Source: JAHEKD01 sp965204695 (GTDB taxonomy: Bacteria; Pseudomonadota; Gammaproteobacteria; Arenicellales; JAHEKD01). From it: a stretch of 64,000 nt of DNA. Position 1 is the first letter of the stretch. Each line of letters starts with the position of its first letter. Under the pieces are notes generated by a model that saw only the letters and a list, made by a program, of their open reading frames with translations, was not told the DNA's origin and made no database searches. The stretch lies in the NCBI GenBank assembly GCA_965204695.1, contig OZ242007.1, positions 3,968,001 to 4,032,000 on the forward strand, written 5' to 3'. Shown piece by piece: positions 36,533 through 45,364 of this stretch. A program made the translations under genes and the position numbers.

Positions 36533-37486
36533 CTACAGTTGTTCCGAAGGAAGCGCAGGTATCGATTTCAGGTAGGCGGCAATTGCTGATAGGTCTTCCG
36601 GAGACAGCTTTGCCATATTTTCCTGCACCTCTACCATCGACCCGCCGAAAGAATCAAAATCCGGATCAAACCCTGATTTCAGCGCATACGCGATATCTTT
36701 TTCACTCCAGTCGCCAATACCGTCTTCATGGGGTGTGATATTGGGTATTTGATTCTCTCTGTTTTCTGATTCCCGGCTGAGTTCCAGCGACTCGGCTCCG
36801 GCCAGGAAGCGGTCGGCAATTTCCCCGCCGAAGGCATCGCGCGGGGTATGACAGGCGCCACAATGACCGGGGCCTTGCACTAGATAACGTCCGCGTTCCA
36901 CGGGTGTCATTTCATCGGACCTAGGCCGGGCCGTTGCGTCACCCAGGTAAAGCTGTTTCCACAATCCCAAGCCGCGCCGGACATTGAATGGGAACTTCAG
37001 CTCATGATCAACAACATGATTATTCGAAGGCGGGAGTGTATCGAGGAACGCTTTCAGGTCGATCAGGTCTTCAAACCGCATGTGTTGATAATAAGGATAA
37101 GGGAAGGCCGGATAGTAGTGACGCCCGTCCGGGGCAAGCCCTTTGACCATAGCATTGATGAAGTCCAATTGGGTCCAAGCGCCAATACCATAGTCCGGGT
37201 CAGGAGAAATGTTTGGCGCTCTGAAGATGCCGAACGGCGTTTTCAACTCCACTCCGCCAACCATCAGTAAGCGCTCATCATCTTTGGCACTGGGTACGGC
37301 ATGACAGGACGGGCAACCTCCCGCCCAAAACATGCTCTCACCGTTGCTTAGGTCCGGGCGGTGGTCCGGCAACGCATCGGCTTGCAACGGACGCGGTTCA
37401 GTCAGTATGAAAAAAGCACTCGCGCAGATTAAGGCAATGCCCAGAATAATGATAATAATGCGTTTCAGCATTGAGTTCTTTACCAT
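36533..37486 (-). CDS. membrane-anchored dihaem cytochrome c
   Basis: 317 residues. An N-terminal anchor or signal (IIIIILGIALICASAFFI) precedes two cytochrome c domains, with haem sites CPSCH (about residue 58) and CGACH (about 210). The layout matches the cytochrome subunit that takes electrons from periplasmic dehydrogenases for alcohols, aldehydes or sugars (NISPDPDYGIGAWT, NITPHEDGIGDWS). That subunit usually has three haems; here there are two. No dehydrogenase gene is adjacent. Start: ATG 37486 or 37471. Confidence 0.88.
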   Translation of the reverse strand: MVKNSMLKRIIIIILGIALICASAFFILTEPRPLQADALPDHRPDLSNGESMFWAGGCPSCHAVPSAKDDERLLMVGGVELKTPFGIFRAPNISPDPDYGIGAWTQLDFINAMVKGLAPDGRHYYPAFPYPYYQHMRFEDLIDLKAFLDTLPPSNNHVVDHELKFPFNVRRGLGLWKQLYLGDATARPRSDEMTPVERGRYLVQGPGHCGACHTPRDAFGGEIADRFLAGAESLELSRESENRENQIPNITPHEDGIGDWSEKDIAYALKSGFDPDFDSFGGSMVEVQENMAKLSPEDLSAIAAYLKSIPALPSEQL

Positions 37487-37656
37487 AAAGTTGCGCAGTG
37501 TTATGCCAAGAGCATCGTAAATATATCGCTACAGGCACAATTGCTGCTCACCCTTAGCGATGGGCCATGGATAACATCAGCTCACATATAATTATGCAAA
37601 AATCACACATCGCCTCACTGGGCGATTAGTCTGCAAAAGCCTTGCGCGACTAACGA

Positions 37657-38139
37657 TCATTCGTCCTTGGGAGCCCGGAAGGATTCATGGCAACCTTTGC
37701 AACCTTTACCGACAGCGCCCATATTAGCCTGAACAGCCTCGAGGCCATTGCCGGCTTCGGCGGCCATCGCAGTCAGCGCCTCAGTCAGAGCTTGATGCTT
37801 CTCGCTGGCCTCAGGCCAGGTCGTCCAGTTCTCCGGTTTGGCCCGGGTCTTGCCTTTCAGGCCCTCCGCATCGACGTCGGAACCTGCCGGCCACATAGCA
37901 GAGTTATCCATCTTGGCAGCAGCTAACAGGTTATTCGCAGCGGCAGCAGCGAGTTTTGCGTCATACTCCGCCTCGCCTTTTGCCATTGCGCCGAGTAAAC
38001 CGAGGTTAAACGCATAAACCTTCATAAAAGCCTGGCGGGCTTCAATCTGCTTTTTAAAAGGGAAGTCATCAGCAGCGAGTGTAATTAAGGAAGTTGCGCC
38101 GAGCGCAATTGCGGTAACAATGGCAAATCTTTTTTTCAT
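37657..38139 (-). CDS. cytochrome c'
   Basis: 160 residues with a cleaved signal peptide (AIVTAIALGATSLITLAADD), four predicted helices and a single haem site near the C-terminus (GKGCKGCHESFRAP), the classic cytochrome c' layout. These periplasmic proteins bind nitric oxide or carbon monoxide and give resistance to NO. The ATG has an AGAGGAG site 8 bases upstream. It is divergent from a TetR gene with a palindromic operator in between, so probably repressed by it. Confidence 0.92.
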   Translation of the reverse strand: MKKRFAIVTAIALGATSLITLAADDFPFKKQIEARQAFMKVYAFNLGLLGAMAKGEAEYDAKLAAAAANNLLAAAKMDNSAMWPAGSDVDAEGLKGKTRAKPENWTTWPEASEKHQALTEALTAMAAEAGNGLEAVQANMGAVGKGCKGCHESFRAPKDE

Positions 38140-38322
38140 GAGAGACTCCTCTTTAGGTTGAACAATTGATTAGGCATGTTCACAGATACATATTTTGGGT
38201 TCTCTTCGACTGCGTTTACCGGACCGCTGGTACTGAACTTGGGCAGAGATTTGCCCCGGCTAATCTTGTAAAACATCGATGAAAAACCAGCTTTGTAATA
38301 ACTATAAAATATTTTGTATCTA

Positions 38323-38343
38323 TATGCAACAATTTGTTGTATA
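38323..38343. promoter_or_regulatory. candidate TetR operator
   Basis: TATGCAACAA and TTGTTGTATA flank a single T; the arms match at 9 of 10 positions. It ends 12 bp before the TetR start and lies about 180 bp upstream of the cytochrome c' start. Position and symmetry are typical of an autoregulated TetR divergon. Confidence 0.7.
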
Positions 38344-38355
38344 AATAGAGTTAGT

Positions 38356-38973
38356 ATGAATAAACCAGAAGACCCACGCCTGATTGCAACGCGGAATATT
38401 GTGCTGGATGCCGCGCTAATCATCCTTCAGGAAGAAGGCGTTTTATCCGTCACTCATGCGTCAATCAGCGCAAAAACTGGTATCTCGCGTAGTACGCTTT
38501 ATCGACATTGGCCCAAACTAGACCAGTTGCGCAACGATGCCTTCAAACTGGCGTCGCGCCCGCCCAACATTTTCCCAAATACGCCTCCCAAAACAAACGG
38601 GCCGCTACGCACAGACCTTTCCTGGTTGTTAGGTATTCTGATGTCAGCTCTCAATGAAACTCCCTGGGGTCAAATAGCCCCGCAAGTGATTGCCGCGGCG
38701 GCCACCGATCAGCAGGCACGTTCAGTTATAAATGATTTCATGAAAGAACGGACTGCCAGTGTGGAAGCAATTTTCGCTGCTGCGATAGCACGGGGAGAAC
38801 TGCCACCTGATGCACCGGTGCGTTATCTTGTAGAGATGGCGGTAGCCGTGCCCTACTTTCGCAAGCTCATTGCAGGGTTGCCCCTCGATCATGAATGGCT
38901 CGAAGCCCATGTTGATTTAATTTGCCGATTAGCTAATAGACCTGCGCACCGGGAAATTCGAGACTCTGTCTAG
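38356..38973 (+). CDS. TetR-family transcriptional regulator
   Basis: 205 residues from the ATG at 38356. The N-terminal helix-turn-helix (VTHASISAKTGISRSTLYRHWP) is typical of TetR; the C-terminal ligand domain includes APQVIAAAATDQQARSVIND and PPDAPVRYLVEMAVAVPYF, like the TetR_C_11 group. Probably represses itself and the divergent cytochrome c' gene through the palindrome at 38323. The ligand is unknown. Longer starts upstream would run through the operator and are rejected. Confidence 0.9.
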   Translation: MNKPEDPRLIATRNIVLDAALIILQEEGVLSVTHASISAKTGISRSTLYRHWPKLDQLRNDAFKLASRPPNIFPNTPPKTNGPLRTDLSWLLGILMSALNETPWGQIAPQVIAAAATDQQARSVINDFMKERTASVEAIFAAAIARGELPPDAPVRYLVEMAVAVPYFRKLIAGLPLDHEWLEAHVDLICRLANRPAHREIRDSV

Positions 38974-39629
38974 ATGAACCGTTTCTTGCTTGAATTCATA
39001 TGCGAATTTTATTCTCGTCATCGCTTGTTCTTCTGTGTCTAAATTTAAAGCATAAGAGTGTCCGCTATTTTGAACGAAGTCCAAAGGACTTTAGGCGGTT
39101 TTTATCCAGACGAAGGGCATGATGTGCAGTACCGTCATTTCGATCAAATTCTCGCAGATGTAGCCAGCATGGGTGACAAGATTGTACTTTGTCGAAGTGG
39201 AAAATCAAGGTTGATCAAGGAACGTAGGGTGGAATCAGTACTAGCAAAGGGGGTTCGCTGGGAATCTGTGCCTGGCAAGAATAGGTGCACAAGCGCTCGA
39301 ATAGCTGGAGGGTTCAACATTTTTCAAAACAATAATAGATTCTTTGAAGCGTAAGGAAAGCGGTTCGAAATATCAGTTGATCTACACAGGGATGTTTTGG
39401 GAGCGACACGGGGAATTCAATAAAGTTGTTGATGAATTTCTTTCAGGTATTGATGCTAACTGACAATATGATGACAATTAGTAAGAGAAATTTCGAACTT
39501 AGTCGACAAGATACTTATCAAGACAACGCAGCAGATCACTAACGTACCCTCTGAGTTAAAGCATTGAATGTCTGTGATTCATTCGGATGAGTTACTATAA
39601 TTTGAAATAAAATGGGTCCATTCTGGAGA
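38974..39629. other. degraded region with possible hydrolase remnant
   Basis: About 650 bp. One frame from GTG 39058 to 39354 reads partly like protein (NEVQRTLGGFYPDEGHDVQY). Another frame from about 39340 ends at 39463 with FWERHGEFNKVVDEFLSGI, which looks like the C-terminus of an alpha/beta hydrolase. The pieces are in different frames, so this is probably a decayed gene cut by the IS3 element at 39630. Confidence 0.35.
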
Positions 39630-39704
39630 TGACCTAGCCCCAGAAAGTTGATCCAGTTGATGAGATAGGATTTGGTTTACTATTTAGCTTAAAGGAGTCA
39701 ATTT

Positions 39705-39986
39705 ATGCCTAAAGGTAAACGCGTTCCAACCGAGACCATAATCAAAACACTGTGTGAAGTGGAAATTCATCACGCCCAAGGTCACACCATTGCCGAGAGT
39801 TGCCGTCAGTGCGGTATTACCGAACAAACCTACTACCGCTGGCGTAAGCAGTACGGTGGTATGCAAGTGAACCAGGTTCGTCAAATGAAGGATCTGGAAA
39901 AGGAGAATGCACGTCTTCGCAAAGCGGTGTCAGATTTAACGCTGGATAAATTAATTTTAGAGGAAGCGCTGTCGGGAAAGTATTAA
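39705..39986 (+). CDS. IS3-family OrfA
   Basis: 93 residues, ATG with AAGGAG upstream. A helix-turn-helix (HTIAESCRQCGITEQTYYRWRK) is followed by a leucine-zipper-like region (MKDLEKENARLRKAVSDLTL), which binds the element ends and dimerises. The reading frame ends shortly after a slippery heptamer, so part of the ribosomes should continue into orfB. Confidence 0.95.
   Translation: MPKGKRVPTETIIKTLCEVEIHHAQGHTIAESCRQCGITEQTYYRWRKQYGGMQVNQVRQMKDLEKENARLRKAVSDLTLDKLILEEALSGKY
39974..39980 (+). promoter_or_regulatory. -1 ribosomal frameshift site
   Basis: G GGA AAG in the orfA frame, a canonical X XXY YYZ slippery heptamer, three codons before the orfA stop. A -1 slip reads GGG AAA GTA and enters orfB, giving the fused OrfAB transposase, as in other IS3 elements. 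Confidence 0.8.
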
Positions 39987-40906
39987 GCCCTGAACGTCGC
40001 CGCTTATGTGTTGATCATGTTCGGGACCAGTTAGCGGTTTCCGAACGACGTGCCTGTAAAGTGATCGGTCAACCCCGTTCCACCCAACGTTATCAGCGTA
40101 TTGTCAAAGACGATGAGGCGGCGCTGACAGCGGATATCATTCGATTGGCGAGTGAGTTTGGCCGTTATGGGTATCGCCGTATTACTGCACTGTTAAAACT
40201 GTATCTGGGTTGGTGTGTAAATCATAAACGTGTAGAACGTATCTGGCGACGTGAGGGGCTAAAAGTACCGAGTAAACAACCCAAACGAGGTCGACTATGG
40301 CTCAATGATGGCTCGTGTGTTCGATTAAGACCGAGTTGGAAGAATCATGTCTGGGCCTATGACTTCGTTCAAGATCTTACGGATGATGGTCGTGCTTATC
40401 GACTGTTAACCATCATTGATGAATATACCCGAGAATGTCTGGCGATTATTACTGAGAGACGTCTGAACAGTGCTAGTGTACTCAACGCTCTAGAACAGTT
40501 ATTCATGGCACGTGGTATTCCTGATCATATTCGCTCCGATAATGGGTCCGAATTCACGGCCAGGGCTGTACGTGAATGGTTAACCAAAATGAAAGTTAAA
40601 ACGTTATTTATTGAACCCGGTTCTCCCTGGGAGAACGGTTACAATGAAAGTTTCAATGGCAAGCTACGTGATGAACTGTTGGATCGTGAAGTGCTTTATA
40701 CATTGACTGAAGCACAAGTGCTGGTTGAGCGATGGCGGGTCCATTACAACACAATTCGACCACACTCATCGCTAGGTTATCGACCACCAGCCCCGCAGAC
40801 GATCTTGCCAAACCCTTCAAGAATTGCTTACACTACGTTCCAGCCCTTCTTGAAGGGAAACTGTAACCCTAACCAGAGACTAACTTCTAAACTGGTACCA
40901 ACTTAA
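39980..40906 (+). CDS. IS3-family OrfB, transposase catalytic part
   Basis: 309 codons in the -1 frame relative to orfA; no own ATG, so mainly made as the OrfAB fusion (a GTG at 40061 is possible). DDE core: Asp in WAYDFVQDL, Asp in RSDNGSEF and Glu in ENGYNESFNGKLRDELL; the conserved RPHSSLGYRPPAP tail is present. No stop or frameshift in the frame, so the element may be active. Confidence 0.93.
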   Translation, partial: VLSPERRRLCVDHVRDQLAVSERRACKVIGQPRSTQRYQRIVKDDEAALTADIIRLASEFGRYGYRRITALLKLYLGWCVNHKRVERIWRREGLKVPSKQPKRGRLWLNDGSCVRLRPSWKNHVWAYDFVQDLTDDGRAYRLLTIIDEYTRECLAIITERRLNSASVLNALEQLFMARGIPDHIRSDNGSEFTARAVREWLTKMKVKTLFIEPGSPWENGYNESFNGKLRDELLDREVLYTLTEAQVLVERWRVHYNTIRPHSSLGYRPPAPQTILPNPSRIAYTTFQPFLKGNCNPNQRLTSKLVPT

Positions 40907-40917
40907 GGGGCAGATCA

Positions 40918-41227
40918 AACAAGGTACTAAACTTAGTGCTGCAATTGACGGAATGATTCCTTCTGATTGAATATCGGAAAATGCTGCGCACAAATTCACT
41001 ATTCCTGAATAGTGGTGCTTATTTACAGGAGCATTTAATTCGTTAATCGCTTGCTCCAAATTACGTTCTACACATTCGGCGCCTAATATCTCTAGCGCTT
41101 CTTTGTATTGGACCACTACATCTGGACTATATTTATTGTAAAAAAGGTCAGAGAAAATATCACTATCATTGTAAACAAGAAGAAATTTTAGGTTTTTTAA
41201 TGGATATTCTCTTTTTGGAAGATTCAT
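40918..41227 (-). pseudogene. ATP-grasp/D-Ala-D-Ala ligase-like gene, cut off by IS3
   Basis: The first 103 residues remain before the IS3 end (frame runs on to 40880). The segment EGIIPSIAALSLVPCLI resembles the N-terminal part of D-alanine-D-alanine ligase-like ATP-grasp enzymes (a sheet with a PALLELLGIPYTG-type loop). Family assignment rests on this short match, so it is tentative. The gene starts 20 bp after the tyrosine recombinase gene on the same strand. Confidence 0.5.
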
Positions 41228-41247
41228 AATTCTTAGTTATCACAGAT

Positions 41248-42141
41248 TTATAAAAGTTTTCTTGGGTTAGCTGAACATATGATGCTTTTTAGTGAAGAGT
41301 TAGCGACATGTGTATATCTCTCAGTTGTTGAAATACTGCTGTGTCCTAGTAATTTTTGTACGAGCCTGATATCAACTCCAGCCTCTAGATAATGCGTAGC
41401 TGCTGTGTGTCTTAATACGTGTGGGGTTGTTTTATTTCTTAGCCCAATCTCTTTGGTTAGTTTATGCAGATGCCTGCGAATATAATCCGGTTTTGCCGGA
41501 TTTCCGTTTCTTGTTATGAGAAGACTGTCTATACTCGGCTGAAATTCACTTCGTTTTGTAAGATAAAGCCTAATTAACTCATCAATCGAGCTATCAATAA
41601 TAAATACTTGTCGTTCTCGATCACCTTTTCCTTTGATGCGGATTATTCCTGAGTCAAGGTTAATGTCAGAAATTGAGATGGAACAAAGTTCACCAATTCT
41701 TACGCCAGTTGAAAACAACAGTTCCAGGCCAAGTTTCATGGTCAACTGAGTAATGCTCAGGTTGTTGGAATGAATGCATATGTGATCAAGTAGTAGTTTG
41801 GCCTGGAATGAATTTAAATAGTTAGGCAGTTTTTTGGGTACTTTGATTGAAAGACGAATCGACTTAAAAGGATTTTGATCCAAATAAGTGTTTTCTTCTA
41901 ACCATATAAAAAAGACCTTGAGTGGAGCTACTTTTCGCCTAATTGTTGCAGGAGCAAGGTTTCGCTGGTGCAAACATGTTAACCAACATGTTAAGCTTTC
42001 TCGATCACAGTGCTGAATATTGGAAGCTCCAAACCAAAGTATGAATTCTTTTAAATCAGTGCTATATGCGCGAAGCGTATGTGGGGATAATTGCTTGACT
42101 TTGCAATGGTCAAGATAGGTCATTAAGGTTGTCATTTTCAT
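41248..42141 (-). CDS. tyrosine recombinase (XerC/D-like integrase)
   Basis: 297 residues. N-terminal SAM-like core-binding domain (LSPHTLRAYSTDLKEFILWF) and C-terminal catalytic domain with Arg in STGVRIGEL, Lys in IKGKGDRE, His and Arg in PHVLRHTAATHYLEAG, His in LLGHSSISTTERYTHV with the nucleophile Tyr. All catalytic residues are present. Either host XerC/D-type or the integrase of a small element. The adjacent ATP-grasp-like gene is an unusual partner and argues for an element or cassette-like unit. Not near the tRNA-Arg fragment. Confidence 0.92.
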   Translation of the reverse strand: MKMTTLMTYLDHCKVKQLSPHTLRAYSTDLKEFILWFGASNIQHCDRESLTCWLTCLHQRNLAPATIRRKVAPLKVFFIWLEENTYLDQNPFKSIRLSIKVPKKLPNYLNSFQAKLLLDHICIHSNNLSITQLTMKLGLELLFSTGVRIGELCSISISDINLDSGIIRIKGKGDRERQVFIIDSSIDELIRLYLTKRSEFQPSIDSLLITRNGNPAKPDYIRRHLHKLTKEIGLRNKTTPHVLRHTAATHYLEAGVDIRLVQKLLGHSSISTTERYTHVANSSLKSIICSANPRKLL

Positions 42142-42319
42142 CTAATAAATCTCCGACTTAAAATAAAATGGAGTTTATTGACGAATTTTTAGAGATATAG
42201 CAATAAAAGTTTCAGGTTAGCAGCAAAAAAATTATCAGATTGGCACGTCTGCAGTAATACTACGATAGAGCGAGATCGACCATTTCAATTCCTAAGGAAG
42301 CGGAATTTCATTAGTGCGC

Positions 42320-43081
42320 TTAATTAGCAATGAGTAGTTTTACTCTTGCTTTGGTCAATTTGTTTAGTAAGTCTTTGTTAGGTTCCTTTTCTGTTACCAA
42401 TAAATCAATCTGTTCTAAATCACAAACTTTTGTCAGGCTTGTTCTGCCGAATTTGGAGGAGTCAGTAGCGACAATAACTGTTTCTGATTTTTTAATGATG
42501 GTTCTTGATAATTCCGCCTCTGATAATTGATGATCCATACAACCTTTAGTCTTATGCATGGCGGAAATCGACAAAATTGCTTTCTTAGTTTCGAAGTTAT
42601 TAATAAATTCAATAGCCGATGGCCCATAAGCGGCCGCATCATGATCACTGAGCTCACCGCCGGCCATAAAAACTCTGTTTTTATTAGTTGAGGCAAGCTG
42701 GTTAGCAACGTACGAGGAGTTAGTAATAATGGTCAGGTGGTGGTGATTCTTAAGCGCCTGAGCCACATAAGCGGTGGTCGAACCGCTATCAATAATAACA
42801 CTGTCCCCATCCTCTATTTGAGTTGCGACAAGTTTGGCAATAGATTTTTTTTCCTCAATTTGAGTGGCCATTCGTTTTAACAAGGGGGGCTCATTTTCAA
42901 GAAAGGGCAAGGTGATGCCGCCGTGAACTTTAAGCACTAAACCTTCATCAACCAAGCGTTTGACATTCCGCCGAATGGTTTCGCCTGAAACATTTAGTTG
43001 CTCTGCTAGTTCTGAAATAGTGCACGTTTGATGTTGTTTGACGATCTTAAAAATTTCACTTTGTCTAACTGATTTATTCAT
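42320..43081 (-). CDS. DeoR-family transcriptional regulator
   Basis: 253 residues. N-terminal DeoR helix-turn-helix (CTISELAEQLNVSGETIRRN) and the DeoR sensor domain (DGDSVIIDSGSTTAYVAQAL; HHLTIITNSSYVANQLA), which usually binds a phosphorylated sugar-like ligand. It is divergent from the betaine-type transport and dehydrogenase operon at 43297 and probably represses it. A pair of CCACAT repeats lies in the shared promoter region. Confidence 0.92.
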   Translation of the reverse strand: MNKSVRQSEIFKIVKQHQTCTISELAEQLNVSGETIRRNVKRLVDEGLVLKVHGGITLPFLENEPPLLKRMATQIEEKKSIAKLVATQIEDGDSVIIDSGSTTAYVAQALKNHHHLTIITNSSYVANQLASTNKNRVFMAGGELSDHDAAAYGPSAIEFINNFETKKAILSISAMHKTKGCMDHQLSEAELSRTIIKKSETVIVATDSSKFGRTSLTKVCDLEQIDLLVTEKEPNKDLLNKLTKARVKLLIAN

Positions 43082-43162
43082 TTAATTAACAATTATCTGC
43101 TGTTTATATTAGGTTTTAGAGCTCACTTATCAGCCATAACTATATCATAAAGACACAAAAAG

Positions 43163-43236
43163 CCACATAATTCCACATTTTTATCATTAGTTATTGTTGA
43201 AATTTGTTGACTATATCCTTTTATTGTGAAATATTT
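43163..43236. promoter_or_regulatory. candidate operator and promoter of the transport operon
   Basis: CCACAT occurs twice with a 10-bp period (43163-43168 and 43173-43178), the same face of the helix, between the DeoR gene and the transporter. Downstream, TTGACT at 43207 and an AATATT-type -10 about 17 bases on form a plausible sigma-70 promoter for the rightward operon. Confidence 0.45.
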
Positions 43237-43296
43237 ATTTTCTGCTATTTGATTGCAGAGTAATCAACTACTCATATCTAAGAGGAGGTATATGTG

Positions 43297-44247
43297 ATGT
43301 TCATACGAAAGCTAACAAAGTTAGTATCAGGTTTAATTGTATTGTTGCCAATGATTACAATCATGCCAGCCAAGTCAGATTCTGAAGACCCAATCAAATT
43401 GACTTTACATGACTGGACTGGACAGCTGGTCACCACCAACTTAATGGCTGAGGTGCTCAAGAAGGCAGGAAACAATGTCGAACTTGTCCAAGCCGATTAT
43501 ATTGCTCAGTTTGCAGGTTTAAAGACAGGTGATCTCCATGTTGCGATGGAAATTTGGGAGACCACAGGTCGTGATGCTATGGATGAAGCAACGGCAACTG
43601 GTAATGTTGAAAACCTCGGCGAAACCGGGATGATGGCAATTGAAGAGTGGTGGTATCCCTCCTATATGAAAGAAAAATGTCCTGGTCTTCCGAATTGGGA
43701 AGCACTCAATGATTGTGCAGAAGCATTTTCAACACCGGAAACAGCACCTAAAGGACGCTATGTTGGCGGGCCGGTGACTTGGGGAGGTTTTGATGATGAA
43801 CGAGTAGAGGCTCTGGAATTAGATTATGAAGTCATTCATGCGGGCACTGACGCTGCACTGTTTGCAGAACTGGAATCAGCCTACCAGCGTCAGGCTCCGG
43901 TGTTGCTTTGGGTATACTCACCGCATTGGGCACCGAGTAAATATGAAGGCGAATGGGTGGAATTTCCGGAATACAGCTCAGAGTGTTACAACGATGTCTC
44001 CGTTGGTGTGAATCCGGATATGGCTTATGACTGTGGCAAACCACGTGGACCAATCTGGAAAGTGGCTTGGTCTGGGGTTAAAGAAAATTGGCCAGATGCC
44101 TATAACGTGATCAAAAACTTCAATATAGAAAATGACGAGATGGGAAGCATGATCAGCCAAATCGACCTGGAAGGTAAAAGTCTAGAAGATGTTGTCGCTG
44201 ATTGGATGGCCAGTAACGAAGACCGCTGGCAGTCCTGGATTAAATAA
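43297..44247 (+). CDS. betaine-type ABC transporter substrate-binding protein
   Basis: 316 residues from the ATG at 43297, with AGGAGG 8 bases upstream; a GTG just before is less likely. A signal peptide (LVSGLIVLLPMITIMPAKS) is followed by an OpuAC/ProX-type domain (LTLHDWTGQLVTTNLMAEVL; VAMEIWETTGRDAMDEA), with many Trp residues able to form the cage for a quaternary amine. Periplasmic. First gene of an operon with ATPase, permease and a flavoprotein, so the ligand is probably glycine betaine or a related methylated amine. Confidence 0.92.
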   Translation: MFIRKLTKLVSGLIVLLPMITIMPAKSDSEDPIKLTLHDWTGQLVTTNLMAEVLKKAGNNVELVQADYIAQFAGLKTGDLHVAMEIWETTGRDAMDEATATGNVENLGETGMMAIEEWWYPSYMKEKCPGLPNWEALNDCAEAFSTPETAPKGRYVGGPVTWGGFDDERVEALELDYEVIHAGTDAALFAELESAYQRQAPVLLWVYSPHWAPSKYEGEWVEFPEYSSECYNDVSVGVNPDMAYDCGKPRGPIWKVAWSGVKENWPDAYNVIKNFNIENDEMGSMISQIDLEGKSLEDVVADWMASNEDRWQSWIK

Positions 44248-44320
44248 TGAAGGAGATTTCTCATCGAAGGCTAACATAAGCTTTCGGTGAGATTCATATT
44301 CAGCCAACCAAAAAACAAAG

Positions 44321-45364
44321 ATGCATGCAGATAATGGAATTAATAACACGAAACTTGTATGCCGCAATGTATGGAAATTATTTGGAGACAATGCAGCGCA
44401 ATTTTTAGCTGGCTTTGTTGATAGCACACCAGAATTAAAAGATGTTACCAATGCCGGCTTGATCGGTGCAGTGCAAAACTGCAACATGGAAGTTCATGAT
44501 GGAGAGATTTTTGTCATCATGGGGTTGTCAGGTTCGGGCAAATCTACGTTACTGAGATTGCTGTCCCGCTTGATTGAGCCGACAGCGGGAGAGATTTATT
44601 TTAATGGCGAAGATCTGGCTGCCCTGTCTAAAAAACGGATGATAGAAATTCGCCGTCACAACATGGGAATGGTGTTTCAACAATTTGCATTATTACCGCA
44701 TCTCACTGTAATAGGTAATGTCGCTTTTCCACTTGAGGTTCAAGGTGTGGCTCATGCCAAACGGGAGAACAAAGCACGAGAAATGATTGAGCTGGTTGGG
44801 CTGAAAGGACGTGAATCATATTACCCTAGTGAATTGTCAGGCGGTCAACAACAACGAGTAGGCATTGCCCGTTCGCTGGCGGTTGAACCTGACCTTTGGT
44901 TTCTGGATGAACCTTTTTCAGCCCTAGATCCATTGATTCGTAGAGAAATGCAGGATGAATTTTTACGCTTACAAAAGCTGCTCAATAAAACCATTGTCTT
45001 TGTTACTCATGATTTTGATGAAGCGATTCGCTTGGGTGATCGTATCGCGATTATGAAAGATGGCCGAATTGACCAAATTGGAACCGCCGAGCAATTGATT
45101 GTCGATCCAGCGACCGACTATGTCAAAGAATTCACAAAAAATATCCCACGCGAAAAAGTACTTACATTAAGCTCGATTCTGCAACCGGTCGATTCGAAGC
45201 TTACATTGGGTGATAGTTACTCAGCCGATACCAAAGTGAGTGAAATCAGCCAGGTTTTATACAATTGCGATCAACCTATTAGAGTCACAAATCAAGATGG
45301 TGAAACCATCGGAATGGTTGATAGGGAATCGGTTATCAAAATCTTGATGAGCGGTGAGCACTGA
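44321..45364 (+). CDS. betaine-type ABC transporter ATP-binding protein (ProV/OpuAA-like)
   Basis: 347 residues. Walker A GLSGSGKST, signature LSGGQQQRVGIARSL, Walker B DLWFLDEPFSALD, and a His switch in FVTHDFDEAIRLGDRIAI. The early insert before Walker A and the C-terminal extension (KVSEISQVLYNCDQPIRVTN, DGETIGMVDRESVIKIL), which resembles a shortened CBS region, place it in the glycine betaine/proline subfamily. The stop overlaps the permease ATG by one base, TGATG style. Cytoplasmic. Confidence 0.93.
   Translation: MHADNGINNTKLVCRNVWKLFGDNAAQFLAGFVDSTPELKDVTNAGLIGAVQNCNMEVHDGEIFVIMGLSGSGKSTLLRLLSRLIEPTAGEIYFNGEDLAALSKKRMIEIRRHNMGMVFQQFALLPHLTVIGNVAFPLEVQGVAHAKRENKAREMIELVGLKGRESYYPSELSGGQQQRVGIARSLAVEPDLWFLDEPFSALDPLIRREMQDEFLRLQKLLNKTIVFVTHDFDEAIRLGDRIAIMKDGRIDQIGTAEQLIVDPATDYVKEFTKNIPREKVLTLSSILQPVDSKLTLGDSYSADTKVSEISQVLYNCDQPIRVTNQDGETIGMVDRESVIKILMSGEH

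Larger units (their letters stand above)
39630..40917. mobile_element. IS3-family insertion sequence (IS407-like group)
   Basis: About 1.29 kb with orfA, a slippery site and orfB. Ends: TGACCTAGCCCC at 39630 and, on the other strand from 40917, TGATCTGCCCC, each followed by AAGTTG...CAGTT. Flanking bases (GAGA left, AACA right) do not match, so the expected 4-bp duplication is missing. It truncates the ATP-grasp-like gene to its right. Confidence 0.9.
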
